The notes under the pieces were generated by a model that was not told the origin of the DNA, ran no database searches, and saw nothing but the letters and a program-made list of their open reading frames with translations. Positions 32,330 through 43,483 of a stretch of DNA of 64,000 nucleotides are shown here, in pieces. Origin of the DNA: Forficula auricularia. Taxonomy: Eukaryota; Arthropoda; Insecta; Dermaptera; Forficulidae. The stretch covers positions 18,228,455 to 18,292,454 of the forward strand of contig JALMQS010000187.1 in the NCBI GenBank assembly GCA_024734495.1, read 5' to 3'. Made by a program: the position numbers and the translations under genes. Each line of letters starts with the position of its first letter. Position 1 is the stretch's first letter.

Positions 32330-32560
32330 TTTATTATTTGTGACATTTTTTCATTATCTATTTATTAATTTATTGTTTTATTTATTTGTTTATTATTTAT
32401 TTATTTATTTAATTATTTTATTGTTTTATTTATTTATTTATTTATTATTTTTATTCATTATGTATATTATTTTCATTATCTGTGATACCATTTAATTGTT
32501 TATAATTATTTATTTATTTATTGTTTATTTGTTGATTATTGTATATATGATTGTACACAG
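32330..32560. repeat. (TTTA)n-rich low-complexity tract
   Basis: Imperfect tetranucleotide repeats in the LINE 3' UTR. Confidence 0.85.
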
Positions 32561-32865
32561 TTTTGTAATTGTTATGCCTAATTTAAATTTGGCTGTGAAA
32601 ATTTTAGACTCATGGTAGACTGGCTACAATGGAATTCATTCCGAGGCCATTAAGAGGAGAGAAAATAAAAAAAAATAAAAAAAAATTCATAAAGCAATTT
32701 AGTTATAAATTTTCAATTGATAAAGGGAACATCTCTCTCGAAACGTTTTGAGATTATTTTTATAAAGAATTATATATATTTTATCTAATATACCAACAAA
32801 TCCAATTTATGCAAATTTCCAAGATCAGGATTTTACAATCTTAACTCATATATATTCTGTTAAAC

Positions 32866-32904
32866 CTCCTGATGAAGGGTTCATAGCCCGAAATATGTAT
32901 AGAG
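32866..32904 (+). ncRNA. Hammerhead-like motif 13
   Basis: CUC/GAG stem I, CUGAUGA (32869-32875), A, stem II GGG-UUCAUAG-CCC, GAAA, UAUGUAUA giving an AUA triplet. Downstream come GTGTTTCAC, GTTTCAC and CCAACACC blocks (to about 33040), inverted relative to those at 25.85 kb, so ribozyme and blocks keep the same relative order. Confidence 0.6.
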
Positions 32905-33247
32905 ATAAATAAAAAAAAATCTCCAAAATAATTTAAAAGATTTTTTAATTTTTTAATTTTATTTCCACTTTGTGAAACACCACTATAATCCGTTAAATAA
33001 TTCCTGTGTTTAATATGTTTCACTATAAACCAACACCGTTTTCCCTAAACTTTATTCATATATATTCAACTGATTTCTTTATCATTAACAAAGGATATTT
33101 GAAACGTGATTTAGAGTCTGTTAAATTCAGTAATACTTTGCTAAACATTTGACTCTTACTTATTTCACATACTAATCAGTGATATTTTCTTCATACAAGA
33201 TGTAACTAAGAAACAAGTTTTGTTCCATTTTTCCATCTCTTCTTCAG

Positions 33248-33335
33248 GATCATTAATCCTTATTGGACTGACTTTTGCATTTTCATCAGAAATATGGATG
33301 CGATGAATAACGAAGATGAAACGGTTGTAATTTAA
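33248..33335 (+). other. Candidate terminal exon
   Basis: A strong acceptor (TTCCATCTCTTCTTCAG) ends at 33247. One frame then reads IINPYWTDFCIFIRNMDAMN and NEDETVVI before TAA at 33333-33335. The next 260 bases are GC-balanced and free of recognised repeats, as expected of a 3' UTR. Protein family unknown; it could be chance. Confidence 0.35.
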
Positions 33336-33600
33336 ATTTTCCGAGCTGTGAATTTGTAATGAGCCGACGGATCAGGCAGGGGCGTTCCATAAACGCTACC
33401 TATTCCTTGTGAAGTGAATGCACTCCATTGCCGGGTGCATCCTAAAATGCATGCAAATTGCCATATACATGGATTATCGCCCTAACAGTGTGGATGTCTC
33501 TGTGTTTTGACAAGCCTCGTCAACCAACGATCGCTTCTCCAAGATGAATTGGCTTTTTGCTGCCGGGCGGGACGGCCCTTTTCCCTTCACCCTCTCACAC
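33336..33600 (+). other. GC-balanced non-repeat segment
   Basis: Markedly less AT-rich than its neighbours (for example GGGGCGTTCCATAAACGC, GCCGGGCGGGACGGCCC). No ORF; possible 3' UTR or conserved noncoding sequence. Confidence 0.3.
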
Positions 33601-33859
33601 TTCATCATTTGTTTTCAATACATTGCCGATATTTCAATAGAAATTTATTAGTTAGATGAAAATTGAGACTATTGAGGGGGAAAAAACGTTCGAAAAAAGG
33701 AATATAGAACACACTTTCTGTATTATAAAATGTAATGTAATTTTAAAATTAAGAAAAAGTGAAAACTTTTGAAGCATCCTTCTAATTCGTAGCATATTTC
33801 ATTACAACAATTCATAAAGAGAAATCAATGAGGTTGTCTTCTTTTGTGACGTTATATTT

Positions 33860-34122
33860 GTTAATTTTCTCATTAATATATCAAAGAATAATTAACATAT
33901 GATCGTCTTTTAAACAAGATATATATCGCAGGATCTACGCGGTTGAAGCTATTGAGTCTGCTGAGTCTTTAAGTCTGGACCAAGAATGAAAAAGATATGA
34001 TCCATTTATCCAATAGCTTCAACCGCAGTAGTCTCGCGTATATATCTTGTTTAAAAAGCGCGATCAAAATAATTCTCGTTAATATGTTAATTATTCTTTA
34101 ATATATTAATGAGAAAATTAAC
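33860..34122. mobile_element. Foldback element, about 100-bp arms
   Basis: TTAATTTTCTCATTAATATA and AACAAGATATATATCGC are matched by inverse copies at the right. The ends (TAATTTTCTCATTAATATAT) recur as the arms of 38101-38236. Confidence 0.7.
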
Positions 34123-34899
34123 TTCACTATTTCAAGTTAGAAATATATAAATTCGGATATTATTTTCACTTAATATTTGATAAAATCATCTGCATTCGAT
34201 TCGCGATTGAATCAAATACAGGAAATTTATGATTTTTATTTGTTAGGCGGGTCTCAGAAAATGTCACGCAGTGTAACAAAGGGGTCCAAAACGAAATTTT
34301 TCGTGACGTATTTCATGAATGGCCCATATTTGTAAATATGGAAAGAAAAAATACTAGTTAAAAAAATAATGAGAGAATTCAATTTTCCGACAGCTAGAGC
34401 GTACCGAATAATATTGTTAACATGAAAATTGGAACTATTGGAAAAATATCCGATTAAATGAATTGCAAACCATGAATCGAATATAACATAATAGGATATT
34501 AAAGAATAAAAAAAGCCAGCATTATAATAACGAGCTACAGAATATATATTTGAGTACCTTCTCGTCGATTAGAAAATATTCGATTCTACTCAATGTAAAG
34601 TTTGACCTGGAAAGTCAAGGCATTCTTTCAGCAAATTTTGTTGATACTTATATATTTTTTATTTTTTATTTTATTTTATTGATTTTATTTATTTATTTAT
34701 TTATCATCATTCATCTAGTCTCATTAACAATTTAAATAACAATAATTAAACAAAAATTAAATTTTCAATTATATTGAGTACTTTTATAAGTAATCTAACA
34801 ATGATTAACAATATTTAGTATATATAAATAATCACATACACACATATATTATATATAACAGAAATAATAATAAAATTCAACCCTCTATAAGAATACTCT

Positions 34900-35010
34900 T
34901 GAGTCGAGGGCTTATAATATAAGTATAAATAAACATTTATTTGTTTCTAGCAGAGGACAACTTCATTGATTTCTCCTTAATAAAAATCATTCCCGACATT
35001 TTGGATTTAG
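34900..35010 (+). repeat. Ribozyme-family tail
   Basis: TTTATTTGTTTCTAGCAGAGGACAACTTC and ATTGATTTCTCCTTAAT, without a recognisable ribozyme upstream. Confidence 0.55.
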
Positions 35011-35119
35011 TATTTGACAATCCTTCGAGATATTCTATTAACATTAATTAATTTAGAAAAGATTGATATTGGTTTAAATAATTAAGACGTTTATTTATTT
35101 TTACTTAAGAATAACTACC

Positions 35120-35124
35120 AATAT

Positions 35125-35171
<47 letters not shown>

Positions 35172-35172
35172 T
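35120..35172. repeat. (AT)n microsatellite
   Basis: Two alternating AT runs. Confidence 0.9.
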
Positions 35173-35627
35173 TTTTATTTGTAATTTCATATAATAAGTT
35201 TTTTAGAAATTGAATTTCAAAAGTTTTCCTACATACATTGGTAAATTAGATAAGGTTGAATGTGAGAGAAAAAGAAGGTTTATCAAAAAAAAAAACTTGG
35301 AAAAACTTTAAAAGTATGAAAAAAATTGAAAGAGAACCAAATGATCTCTATTCAGCGCCATCTAAAACCGAATTACTATTTCTATCTATCATGAATGGCG
35401 TCTAATGCGGGGTATTTGAGCTAAAATTATAGGGAAGAATTTCAAATAGGGTCTATCAATCTATACCAATAATCTATTTTATTTTATTATTATTAAGCTT
35501 GTCTTATTACAAATAAAATATTTTATGATGTTTTTTTGCACTATTTAGAATTTACTTAGAAAGTTCATACAGCTTATTATAGTTCTTATATAAAGCAATC
35601 AATGCGAGGATGACTCAGTAACAATTT

Positions 35628-35900
35628 TTAGGGTTCCGTTTAAAAATTAAAACGGGACTCTATTAGTAAAGCTTACAATGACTTCTGTCTGTCCGTCAAT
35701 CTGTCTGAGAATTTTATCTCGTAAACTAAATAAAATTCAAAATTGAAATTTACATTTTATATGTATTCTTTTTTACCCAAAATCATGACGCAAATTAAAA
35801 TTTTAATGAAATAATTATTTTGGGGAGAAACAGTCTTATGTGGAGTCAAAAATAAAAAATCATATAATTTTTTCAATTAAATCAGGAAATATAGAGAAAA
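35628..35900 (+). repeat. GGTTCCGT-family repeat, copy 2
   Basis: GGGTTCCGTTTAAAAATTAA, AACGGGACTCTATTAGTAAA, CTGTCTGTCCGTC and TCTCGTAAACTAAATAAA; parallel to 20625-20960. A further scrap (GGGTTCTGTTCAAACTTAAA) lies at about 36410. Confidence 0.6.
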
Positions 35901-35904
35901 AAGT

Positions 35905-36030
35905 CCTTCAGAGATGTTTGGTGCCGGTCGGGAATCGAACCCAAATCTTTTCTATTACCGGTGCGATGTTCGGATTACTGACCGTTTCCATGAAGCTCAT
36001 TGGTCCAGTGGTTTAAATTTCGCAACCTCT
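35905..36030 (-). mobile_element. tRNA-derived SINE fragment, family 1
   Basis: The minus strand has a perfect B box GGTTCGATTCC (complement of 35931-35941), followed by CGACCGGCACCAAACATCTC. Upstream are tRNA-like but degenerate arms. The GCACCAAACATCTCT end is seen in other arthropod SINEs. Confidence 0.55.
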
Positions 36031-36454
36031 CTTTCAGAAAAAAAAATTCTCTTTTCAACCGCAGAAAACGCGAATTACATTAAGATGATAAAATTGAGTA
36101 ATAATATTTTTTTATATAATAAGTAGTAATAGTGCAGTATCCTGTAGAAACACTTAAATTAAGATAGGTCTATTTTTTATTTCACTTTAAAATGCAGGTG
36201 TAAGAGAGTCCCAACATGACCATTTTAATGTGATTTTTGTACCTGTCAGCATTTAAAAATAGCTTATCTTTAAATTATAAAAATTCCACGATTTCCTTCT
36301 TATGACTACAAATAATATCGAATTTGGCATTTTAAGTATTTTGGAAGTTAGAACATATCCTTGGTAAGCGCCCTAACTTGCAACTTGGCCAGCTTATTAG
36401 ATGATTATAGGGTTCTGTTCAAACTTAAATAGGTATTCTATTAGTGTCTATTAC

Positions 36455-36600
36455 CCTCAAAGTCGAACCCGAGCTTGGCCCTTTCCTGGGCAGTTGGCCT
36501 GACCTTTAGAGGCGAAATTCCTTCTGACGACAAATATATGCACAGATTAAAAAGGGGTCTAGGATCAGGTCAACTGACCGGAAATTAGGCTTGCTGTTCG
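36455..36600 (-). mobile_element. tRNA-like SINE fragment, family 3 (copy 2)
   Basis: The minus strand reads GCCAACTGCCCAGGAAAGGG then CTCGGGTTCGACTTTG. It shares this block with 13397-13450. Confidence 0.4.
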
Positions 36601-36609
36601 AGTTCGACT

Positions 36610-38050
36610 CCTTTTTGAAAAATTCCATCTATTTTTCATGAATTAAAAATTATAAAACAATCAAATGTTAGAATTAATATTTTTTACCATGAAGCTTGAA
36701 ATATTAAATGCTCCATTTACAACTATAAATCATATAATGGGATTGATTTAAGTGAGGTCTGATATCAAAGCTGCGATCTCTTATTTGTTGAATTTGATTT
36801 ATTGACGAAAAACAGTTATGCTAAGCTGTAATTAAGCATTCTCATAATGTGTACTTGCTCATAATGTGTTGCCTATTTAGTTATATTATAAGTAGAGAGC
36901 GCAAAAAAGCTTTTGCCTTTTTTCAATTTTGAGACTTTTTAAGTCCACCGAACTAACAAAATAAAAGTTTATAAAAATAAAACACATTTGAGATTTAAAA
37001 AAAAATCCTTTACATTTTCAAGACATTTTTGGTGAAAGCTGACTTTTTTGTAATTTTTTCATATTTTTTTTCTAAATTTTAATTTTTATATCTGCTATAA
37101 TTATAAGACACTCTTTACTGCTCTTCAATATTCAGTCAAATCTGATCATCGATTAATTTCATCTTTTTTCGAATCAAAAGATTTTTCGAGAGATTTTCTC
37201 GATATGATTATTTCGAATGGAAAATTTTACCGCTCTAACAACTAAACTAATCATCTCAGCCATTTATCTAATAGAATCTTTTTGTTTTAATTTAAAAACT
37301 AAGATAACTTTTGGAATTAGTTGAGAACCTCCAATTTTCAGCACTAAACGCAATTTTTTATACCTATGTATTTTATCATTTTAACACTTCTATCTGTAAA
37401 ACGGAGCAACATTTCAAAAATGGTATTTAGAAGAAATATATACAATAAAATAGACTAAACGGAGCTGGTTAAAATAAAATTTTTCGAATCATTATTTTAG
37501 AAGAAATGAGCATATTTTAATTTTTTTTAACATATATATGTAGAGAAACTTTTTCTTGGCAAAGCTATTCAGAGAAATATTTATCTACAAAATTACAGAC
37601 TTTTTGCAACCTATTTATGTAAAAAAGTGAGACTTTTAGGCGACTTTTTTCGGAAAAGAGATACTTTTTTTACGCTCTCTAGTTATACTTAAGTAAGATA
37701 TGATAAAACATATATTTGATTAGAAAAGAAAGAGTTTGCTACTTTTGATACTAAAAGAGCAGTGGAGATCCTCTATGTGGTTCTGAGTACATAATTCAGC
37801 CATATTTTATTGCCAGCTTTGATACACACAAATTACTTAGACTAATAGAGCTCAAAAGGACAAATTTTATATTGCGAGTATTGTATAACTCATTTTGGTC
37901 TAAATCCCATAAGTAAAAATAAAAATACGTTAAAAATCGTCCCATGTGAGTATGAAAATTTATCGAATACTGATATATGTTAACTGAAGGTTTTCTACAT
38001 TTTATTCGATCGCGACTCTAATGTAGGGAATTTTTGTCAAATATTGAGTG
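36610..38050. other. AT-rich stretch, no gene
   Basis: An ATTCCATCTATTTTT repeat copy lies at 36619. Nothing else recognised. Confidence 0.45.
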
Positions 38051-38100
38051 AAAATAATATTTGAACTTATATATTTCTAACTTGAAATAATGATATTAAA

Positions 38101-38236
38101 TAAATTTTAATTTTCTCATTAATATATCAAAGAATAATTGATACGTCAACTCTCTTTTTCAAATCAGCGCGGTCAAAATAATTCTTGTTGACGTATCAAT
38201 TATTCTTTGATATATTAATGAGAAAATTAAAATTTA
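38101..38236. repeat. Hairpin related to 33860-34122
   Basis: 50-bp arms TTAATTTTCTCATTAATATA...GATACGTCAAC around a 36-base loop. Confidence 0.75.
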
Positions 38237-38361
38237 TATGATATATGTTAGATGGTATGATTGGAGTAATTTTTGGAGACGGACTGATAAGTGAATTAAG
38301 TGGATATCGATGAGGCAGTCCAAAAAAAGAAGAAGATAATTTACACTATCTTTTTATTCAT

Positions 38362-38405
38362 AAAACCGACGTTTCGGAGGCTATTCCCTCCTTCTTCAGG
38401 GTTTT
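38362..38405 (-). ncRNA. Hammerhead-like motif 14 (GAAACGUC family)
   Basis: Stem I AAAACC/GGUUUU, CUGAAGA, A, stem II GGAGG-GAAUAG-CCUCC, GAAA, CGUC. A minimal type I layout with a two-base stem III. Confidence 0.65.
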
Positions 38406-38554
38406 GAAAAGTCAGTGAAGGAAATCCAACGCGGCATTCCCCTCTGTCTCCTCTTTCAGTGGCAGTAACAATAATATCTTGTATTTCATTCTCAGCAGAA
38501 TTATAATGTAATTATATAAATGTAATTACATTGGATTTCCTTCACTGACTTTTC

Positions 38555-38598
38555 AAAACCCTGAAGAAGGAGGGAATAGCCTCCGAAACGTCGGTTTT
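38555..38598 (+). ncRNA. Hammerhead-like motif 15 (GAAACGUC family)
   Basis: Identical in structure to motif 14: AAAACC 38555-38560, CUGAAGA 38561-38567, stem II 38569-38573 with 38580-38584, GAAA 38585-38588, predicted cleavage after C38592, GGUUUU 38593-38598. Confidence 0.65.
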
Positions 38599-38669
38599 AT
38601 GAATAAAAAGATAGTGTAAATTATCTTCTTCTTTTTTGGACTGCCTCATCGATATCCACTTAGTTAGAT

Positions 38670-40555
38670 GGTATATTTTCTACATTTTTTTGCATTTTAA
38701 AATAATGTGTTTTTTAAAACATTATTTTTTAATGAATTTATATTTTTATTAAAAATCCGATTAATTTAAAAACAGTTCTTGTTATAACATGAAAACTTTT
38801 TTTTTAATTTTTGAAATAAATGTAATGAAAAAATAAAACGTTAATTACATTCGGTCAGTAATTCTACAGATATAATTTTTTTTTAGTCTTTTAGCCTTGA
38901 ATCAAACCTCTAGAGATTTATTTGGACCCCAGATTCATCACTATTGACAAATTATTCTATATATAGGGCTCTTCTTACATTTTGATTAATAGTGAGAATA
39001 GGAAATAGAAACTTGTGTTGAAAATTTTAGAAATTTGTTCTTTTTTTTTATAAAAGAGTTTCTCTTATTGTTATAATTATAAATGAAAAAAAAACATACC
39101 ATTAAGAAAATAGAATTAAAATTAGATTTCAAATTTTCTCCTCTTGGACTATGTTTTCGTTCTGGTTCTTATCTGTGTTATTTGTTTCTCATTACAATTT
39201 CACTTTTAATGAGATACCTAATTACACAAAAAGTGTATAAAATCATTAAAGTCAAATTTGGTTTTTGTATACAAATATGAAAAGGATGAAAAGGATTGCT
39301 GGTAATTGGGCAGCTTAAAGGATTGAAAATTCTTGGAACAAGGGAAAAATAAATTTTCAAATGAAAACAGAAATCCAGTACGTAAAATAACATTTAACAA
39401 AAGTAGAGTTCTTTGATTCTGAAAAGAAATACATAAATAGTAAATTATCAATTAAATATATATAAACTTTAATAAGTTATAAAGAGAAATTAATGAGCTT
39501 GTCTTCTGCTTGATATAAATATCTATATAGTACATATACCATAGTTAGATGGTATTTATATATATATAAAATTTAACCTCAGAGATATTTAAACACTTAT
39601 AAGGTGCTCCAGATATTCTGACGATTTATAAATTTAGCTGACAATACGATTAAAAAAATAAAAAGGTTGTATGTTTAATAATGTTTTGTAACTTGAATCC
39701 TCTAGATTTCAGGAGACCAGTATTGTGAAGCACAGTTCCTTATAACCTTATAAGTTACCGTGACATTGAGTGGATGTAGGAATTTTTACAGCGGTCCAAA
39801 TCCCAGTCGGGCTGCTCACAGTTTTATTGGGGAGAACTAAAGAGGCTCTTTTTTCTGTTATTTAAATTTACTAGGGAGTCGACGAAGCCTCAAAAAGACC
39901 CAAGGGACAAATGTCGATAAAAAGTACATTTGATACAGCTCAGGATTTCAAGGTATTTTCAAATGGAAATCAAACGTACTGATCCCAGTTACTTCAAGCT
40001 GTTCGTTTTGTCAAAATGATATCAGCTTATATATTTAATTAATAAGCCTTTTTGTGATAATAATCCATTTAGTATTGGATTGATAGAAACAAAAAGTGAT
40101 ATTAGATTATTTTAAGTAAAGTTTGCAAACTAGTAGAAAAGTTTGATTATACATCAAATTCATTAAGATTTTAATTTATGAAGGTTTACGCTTTTTTTAA
40201 AACATAAAGTTTGGATTTATTCCGACCGCAAATACTCTGTATGTAATATTTCGGAATGTCTGTCAGTGGATCATGGGAAGGCTGAAATCTTCAATTTATC
40301 ATATATAGGCTAGTAATTACTAAGAATTAAATTATTAACTTTTGACCATAGAATATTTACCAACTCAGAGAGAAACTTTTGGCTTGTTTCCTAATGATGG
40401 GGTCTGTTTGTGGGCAGCGAAATTTCAAAAACTAATGAACCCATTGAATTGGAAATTTCTATTTAGCTTGTAATAGTATTAAAAAGAAAATGAAAGTACA
40501 TTATTATAACAGAAAATTAGATTCTGCTAAGATAGCAAATTTATACAAATATTTT
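38670..40555. other. AT-rich stretch, one ribozyme-family tail
   Basis: Inverted ribozyme-family tail at about 39484-39530 (GAGCTTGTCTTCTGCTTGAT). Short minus and plus ORFs near 39.1-39.45 kb have no domain. No other feature. Confidence 0.45.
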
Positions 40556-40561
40556 TGTTTT

Positions 40562-40722
40562 ACAATTTTTTTTTTAATGATTAATGATGAGAGAAGGAGT
40601 TACACAAAAAAGTTGTATCCCCTAAAGGCCTGGGTTGGCCCCTCCATCGTGAAAAGAAGAAGAAGAGGGAATTTTATGGGCTGGGAAAGGGTCGAAGGTA
40701 TCTGTGGATACGGGTCTTAATT
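40562..40722 (-). mobile_element. LINE 3' end, copy I (subfamily 3)
   Basis: GGAGTTACACAAAAAAGTTG, CCCCTAAAGGCCTGGGTTGG and CCATCGTGAAAAGAAGAAG match copies J and K. Noncoding 3' UTR with a T-run at the tail side. Confidence 0.7.
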
Positions 40723-41464
40723 GATAAAAAAAAATATTTAGCTAAAATTTCTAAATAAAATATAATGAGAATGCATCACGACTTTCACTTACAATATCTT
40801 ATTTAAAACCATATTTCCAATTTCCCCCTTCAAAGTGGTACACCGAAAATTACAAGTAAAGGAATGGTTTCAGTAGAGCATATAACATAGAAGTTAATCT
40901 TACTTCATTTTTCTAGCCGATACCCAACTTAATTCTAAAATTGCAATGCCCTAAGGTCTACAATTCCTGAGATATGAAGTTTTAAATATTTTTAGCTCAA
41001 CTTAATCAATTAGACTCCTTAAATTTCAATGAAAATACATTTATACATTTCTAGGAAAATATGATAGTTGTTAAGTATACCAATTGACTATTCGCTTTTT
41101 GTGCGATTTTTAATCGTAAATAATACTTAATATCAAATTGTATTGAAATAAATTCTCCAGAAAGCAGAAATGGACTATTTGAAGTCTTGTAAATCCATTC
41201 AAATAAATGGGAGGAAAAAGTGTAACATTTTCAAGACTCGGTACACTATTTCCTGTTTAATTGAATTTAAAACACTCTTGTTCGATTGTTTTTTATTTTG
41301 TACTATTTAATTATTTATTTAAATAAAGTATTGGCGACCTTACCTTTCGCGCAGTTCATTTTTTTAGGATCTTGAGTGAGATTGAAAAAAGTGTGCCCTT
41401 GTTATGATAAAAAACACCTCAATATATTTTTTAAAAAAATTTCCGAAGCCCCAATAAATGATTT

Positions 41465-42005
41465 TGACCTTAATGGTGAAGGTCGGCGCGCCGGCGGCCA
41501 TGGCTGCCCTTGGAGAGGAGATCTCTTTAAATAATTAGACCCCATTGGGTGTGCACTATCACATGACTATCTCCTTCCTCTTCTCTCTGATTGGTTCCCC
41601 ACTCTGTTTTCAATTCAATTTGACAAGCTGTCCCTTTGTTATCAGTTCTCGTTCTCTATTTGATTCCGTCTTCAAAGAAAAATAACGGAACCAATAATAA
41701 AACTTAGAAACATCATAAAAAGGAGGTCCCTGTGGTCCTTGTGCCAATGGCATTGGAGACTCCCTCCAGAGCCCTCCCTTCTCCAAGAATAAGCCTGGCT
41801 AGATCTAAGCTAGGGATTCCCAACCAATTCCCTCGCGGCATGCCTTCTCCACACTCTTGCGAAGTAACCCGGAGTCGGCCGAGACACGAGAATCTAGTTC
41901 CACTACTCACCTCGATAGAGTTCGGTTCACAGGTGGTTTTCCTCATCGAGTCCAAGGGACACGAGGGACAACTTGGGATTGCAATTCAGCAGTGTTTTCT
42001 ATCTC
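41465..42005. other. GC-richer island, possible LTR or promoter
   Basis: Starts GGTCGGCGCGCCGGCGGCC; long overlapping ORFs on both strands (plus 41732-42079, minus 41713-41955) reflect composition. It includes TCTCTGATTGGTTCCCC and an AATAAAA near 41697. It lies directly against the tail of LINE copy J. An LTR or a CpG-type promoter are both possible; no second copy is seen. Confidence 0.3.
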
Positions 42006-42011
42006 ACCGGA

Positions 42012-42508
42012 TTATTATTAATTTTTTTTTAATCAAATTGATGAGAGAAGGAGTTATACCAAATAGATGCATCCCCTAAAGGCCTGGGTTGGCCCGTCCA
42101 TCGTGAAAAGAATAAGAAGAGGGGATTTTATGTGCTGGATAGGAGTCGAAGGTATCTGTGGTAGCGGGTCTTCAACAACTGAAGGTTATAAATCGCGGGG
42201 AAGACGATAGCTGGAAACGAGTTACAGTCTCTGTAGGTCATAGAGATAAAAGAGTTGGCGAAAGGGCTGGTTCGATTTTTTTCTAATTTGAAAGCGAAGA
42301 GGTGCTGAGTGTACGAAAATCACGTGTTTCTCGCAAAGAGGGCTTTATGGGGGATAATTGATTTCAGCTCGACTGAACAAACCCCATGATAGGTACTATC
42401 TATAGTACAGGGAAAGGGCAGAAATGGCTCTACGGTAAGCCACGGAGTCGAATGATTTAGTTAGAGCCGAGTCTCATGTTAGTTTAATTTTTCGCTCCTG
42501 AATTGCCA
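42012..42508 (-). pseudogene. LINE ORF2 end and 3' UTR, copy J
   Basis: 3' UTR like copies I and K. Upstream minus-strand coding reads DSVAYRRAISALSLYYR, then a broken KSIIPHKALFARNT block and a NRTSPFANSFISMTYRD-like block across frames. It is the subfamily 3 equivalent of copy H, with several indels. Confidence 0.65.
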
Positions 42509-42970
42509 ATTTGGATCAAGCAGAGGGCGCCCTCATTGATTTTCTCTTATACAAATAATAATATTAGATATGAACTAGGATTATAATATTAAATAAATAA
42601 AACAATCGCAAAAATATTCTCACTGATGAAAGTACCGTGCTTAAACTATACTAGTTGTATGTTATAATTTCTACGCTATCTCCATTTGTTAAGTTAAATT
42701 AAGTTTTCCAATCGGAAAGCGAGTTGAAATATTCCAACGTGAGATATTTATCTTAGTAAAATGAATTAAGAGCCAAGATATATTTCCTAGATTATTCCCT
42801 CTTTACCTGCATTTCTATTCAATCTAAATTTTCTAGTTCCCTGGCGGAAACGGGCGTTTCTTGATTTAACTTTTGAGCGGTCGGGTGTAGTAGATTAAAT
42901 CCCAAGAATTACTATTATTTTCATAAAATGAAAAGGTCACTATCAAAGGCGAATTCCGGCCTTAATTAAA

Positions 42971-43093
42971 TTATACACTGGATTCGATCTCATCTTGGTC
43001 TGGACGGTTATTGGGAGTCTCAGGGGTTTCATTTTGCTCTTGCTTTACACCGTCATTTGGCGCTTCACTGGCGAGGTTTCCACACTTAACCAT
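42971..43093 (-). CDS. Small hydrophilic ORF, candidate first coding exon
   Basis: ATG at 43093 opens 40 codons: MVKCGNLASEAPNDGVKQEQ then NETPETPNNRPDQDEIESSV and a stop. The segment is GC-balanced, not repeated in the window, and rich in E, N, P, D and Q, like the disordered N-terminus of a cytosolic or membrane protein. The stop overlaps a possible donor (AGT|GTATAA), so it may be exon 1 of a spliced gene on the minus strand. Protein not recognised. Confidence 0.4.
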   Translation of the reverse strand: MVKCGNLASEAPNDGVKQEQNETPETPNNRPDQDEIESSV

Positions 43094-43329
43094 CAAAATC
43101 TATTAATAAAGTCACTTCGTTTCCTACTTACTTCCTTTTATAGCTCTTTAATAAAAAGATTTTTATTCGATTAATTTCAAAGAGTAATTGGAGGAAAAAG
43201 TAGAAAACTTTATTATAATATCTTTACATTTAGGCAGATGTTAGCGATATGGTAATGTTTAGGTTTCGTTCAAGAAATAAATCTTGATCACTATTAGTGT
43301 CGATAAAATGCCTTGGTTTTAAGGAATTT

Positions 43330-43483
43330 GGTGTTGGTACTTTGTGAAACATTTTTTAATAATTATTGGATGAAAAATACTTGGTAGATTTCACATTAAG
43401 ATATACTAAATAAAACGAGTTTACTTTTTGAAGAATCTTTAATCTCGACATATATATTCGGGTGACTGACCCATCCTCAGGAG
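43330..43483. mobile_element. Ribozyme unit (CUC/GAG family) at 43.4 kb
   Basis: GGTGTTGGTACTTTGTGAAAC, then TTTCACATTAAG, AAAACGAG and motif 16 on the minus strand. The first half recurs at 44168-44297. Confidence 0.55.
43444..43483 (-). ncRNA. Hammerhead-like motif 16
   Basis: CUC/GAG stem I, CUGAGGA, stem II GGGU-CAGUC-ACCC, GAAU instead of GAAA, AUAUAUGUC with a GUC triplet. One core base is altered. Confidence 0.45.

Larger units (their letters stand above)
31850..32690 (+). mobile_element. LINE 3' end (R1/LOA/I-like), second family
   Basis: ORF2 C-terminus (see pseudogene), a 3' UTR with two copies of TTTGGCTGTGAAAATTTTA and (TTTA)n tracts, then CTGGCTACAATGGAATTCAT, CCGAGGCCATTAAGAG and an A-rich tail. 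The CTGGCTA...CCGAGGCCA block is also the 3' end of the insertion at 51394-51640. Confidence 0.75.
38297..38662. mobile_element. Large palindrome carrying two facing ribozymes
   Basis: Arms 38297-38430 and 38530-38662 are almost identical inverted copies of about 133 bp (TAAGTGGATATCGATGAGGC inward). Each arm holds an intact GAAACGUC hammerhead-like motif. The spacer of about 100 bases is not palindromic. Confidence 0.75.

Noticed and set aside
33270..33290. CUGAUGA on the minus strand near the candidate exon
   Set aside because: No pairing stem II or GAAA box.
42614..42650. CUGAUGA followed by AAGUACCGUGCUU and AAAC
   Set aside because: Resembles a hammerhead with a five-base-pair stem II, but GAAA has lost its G, there is no NUH in place, and the flanks do not fit any family layout.
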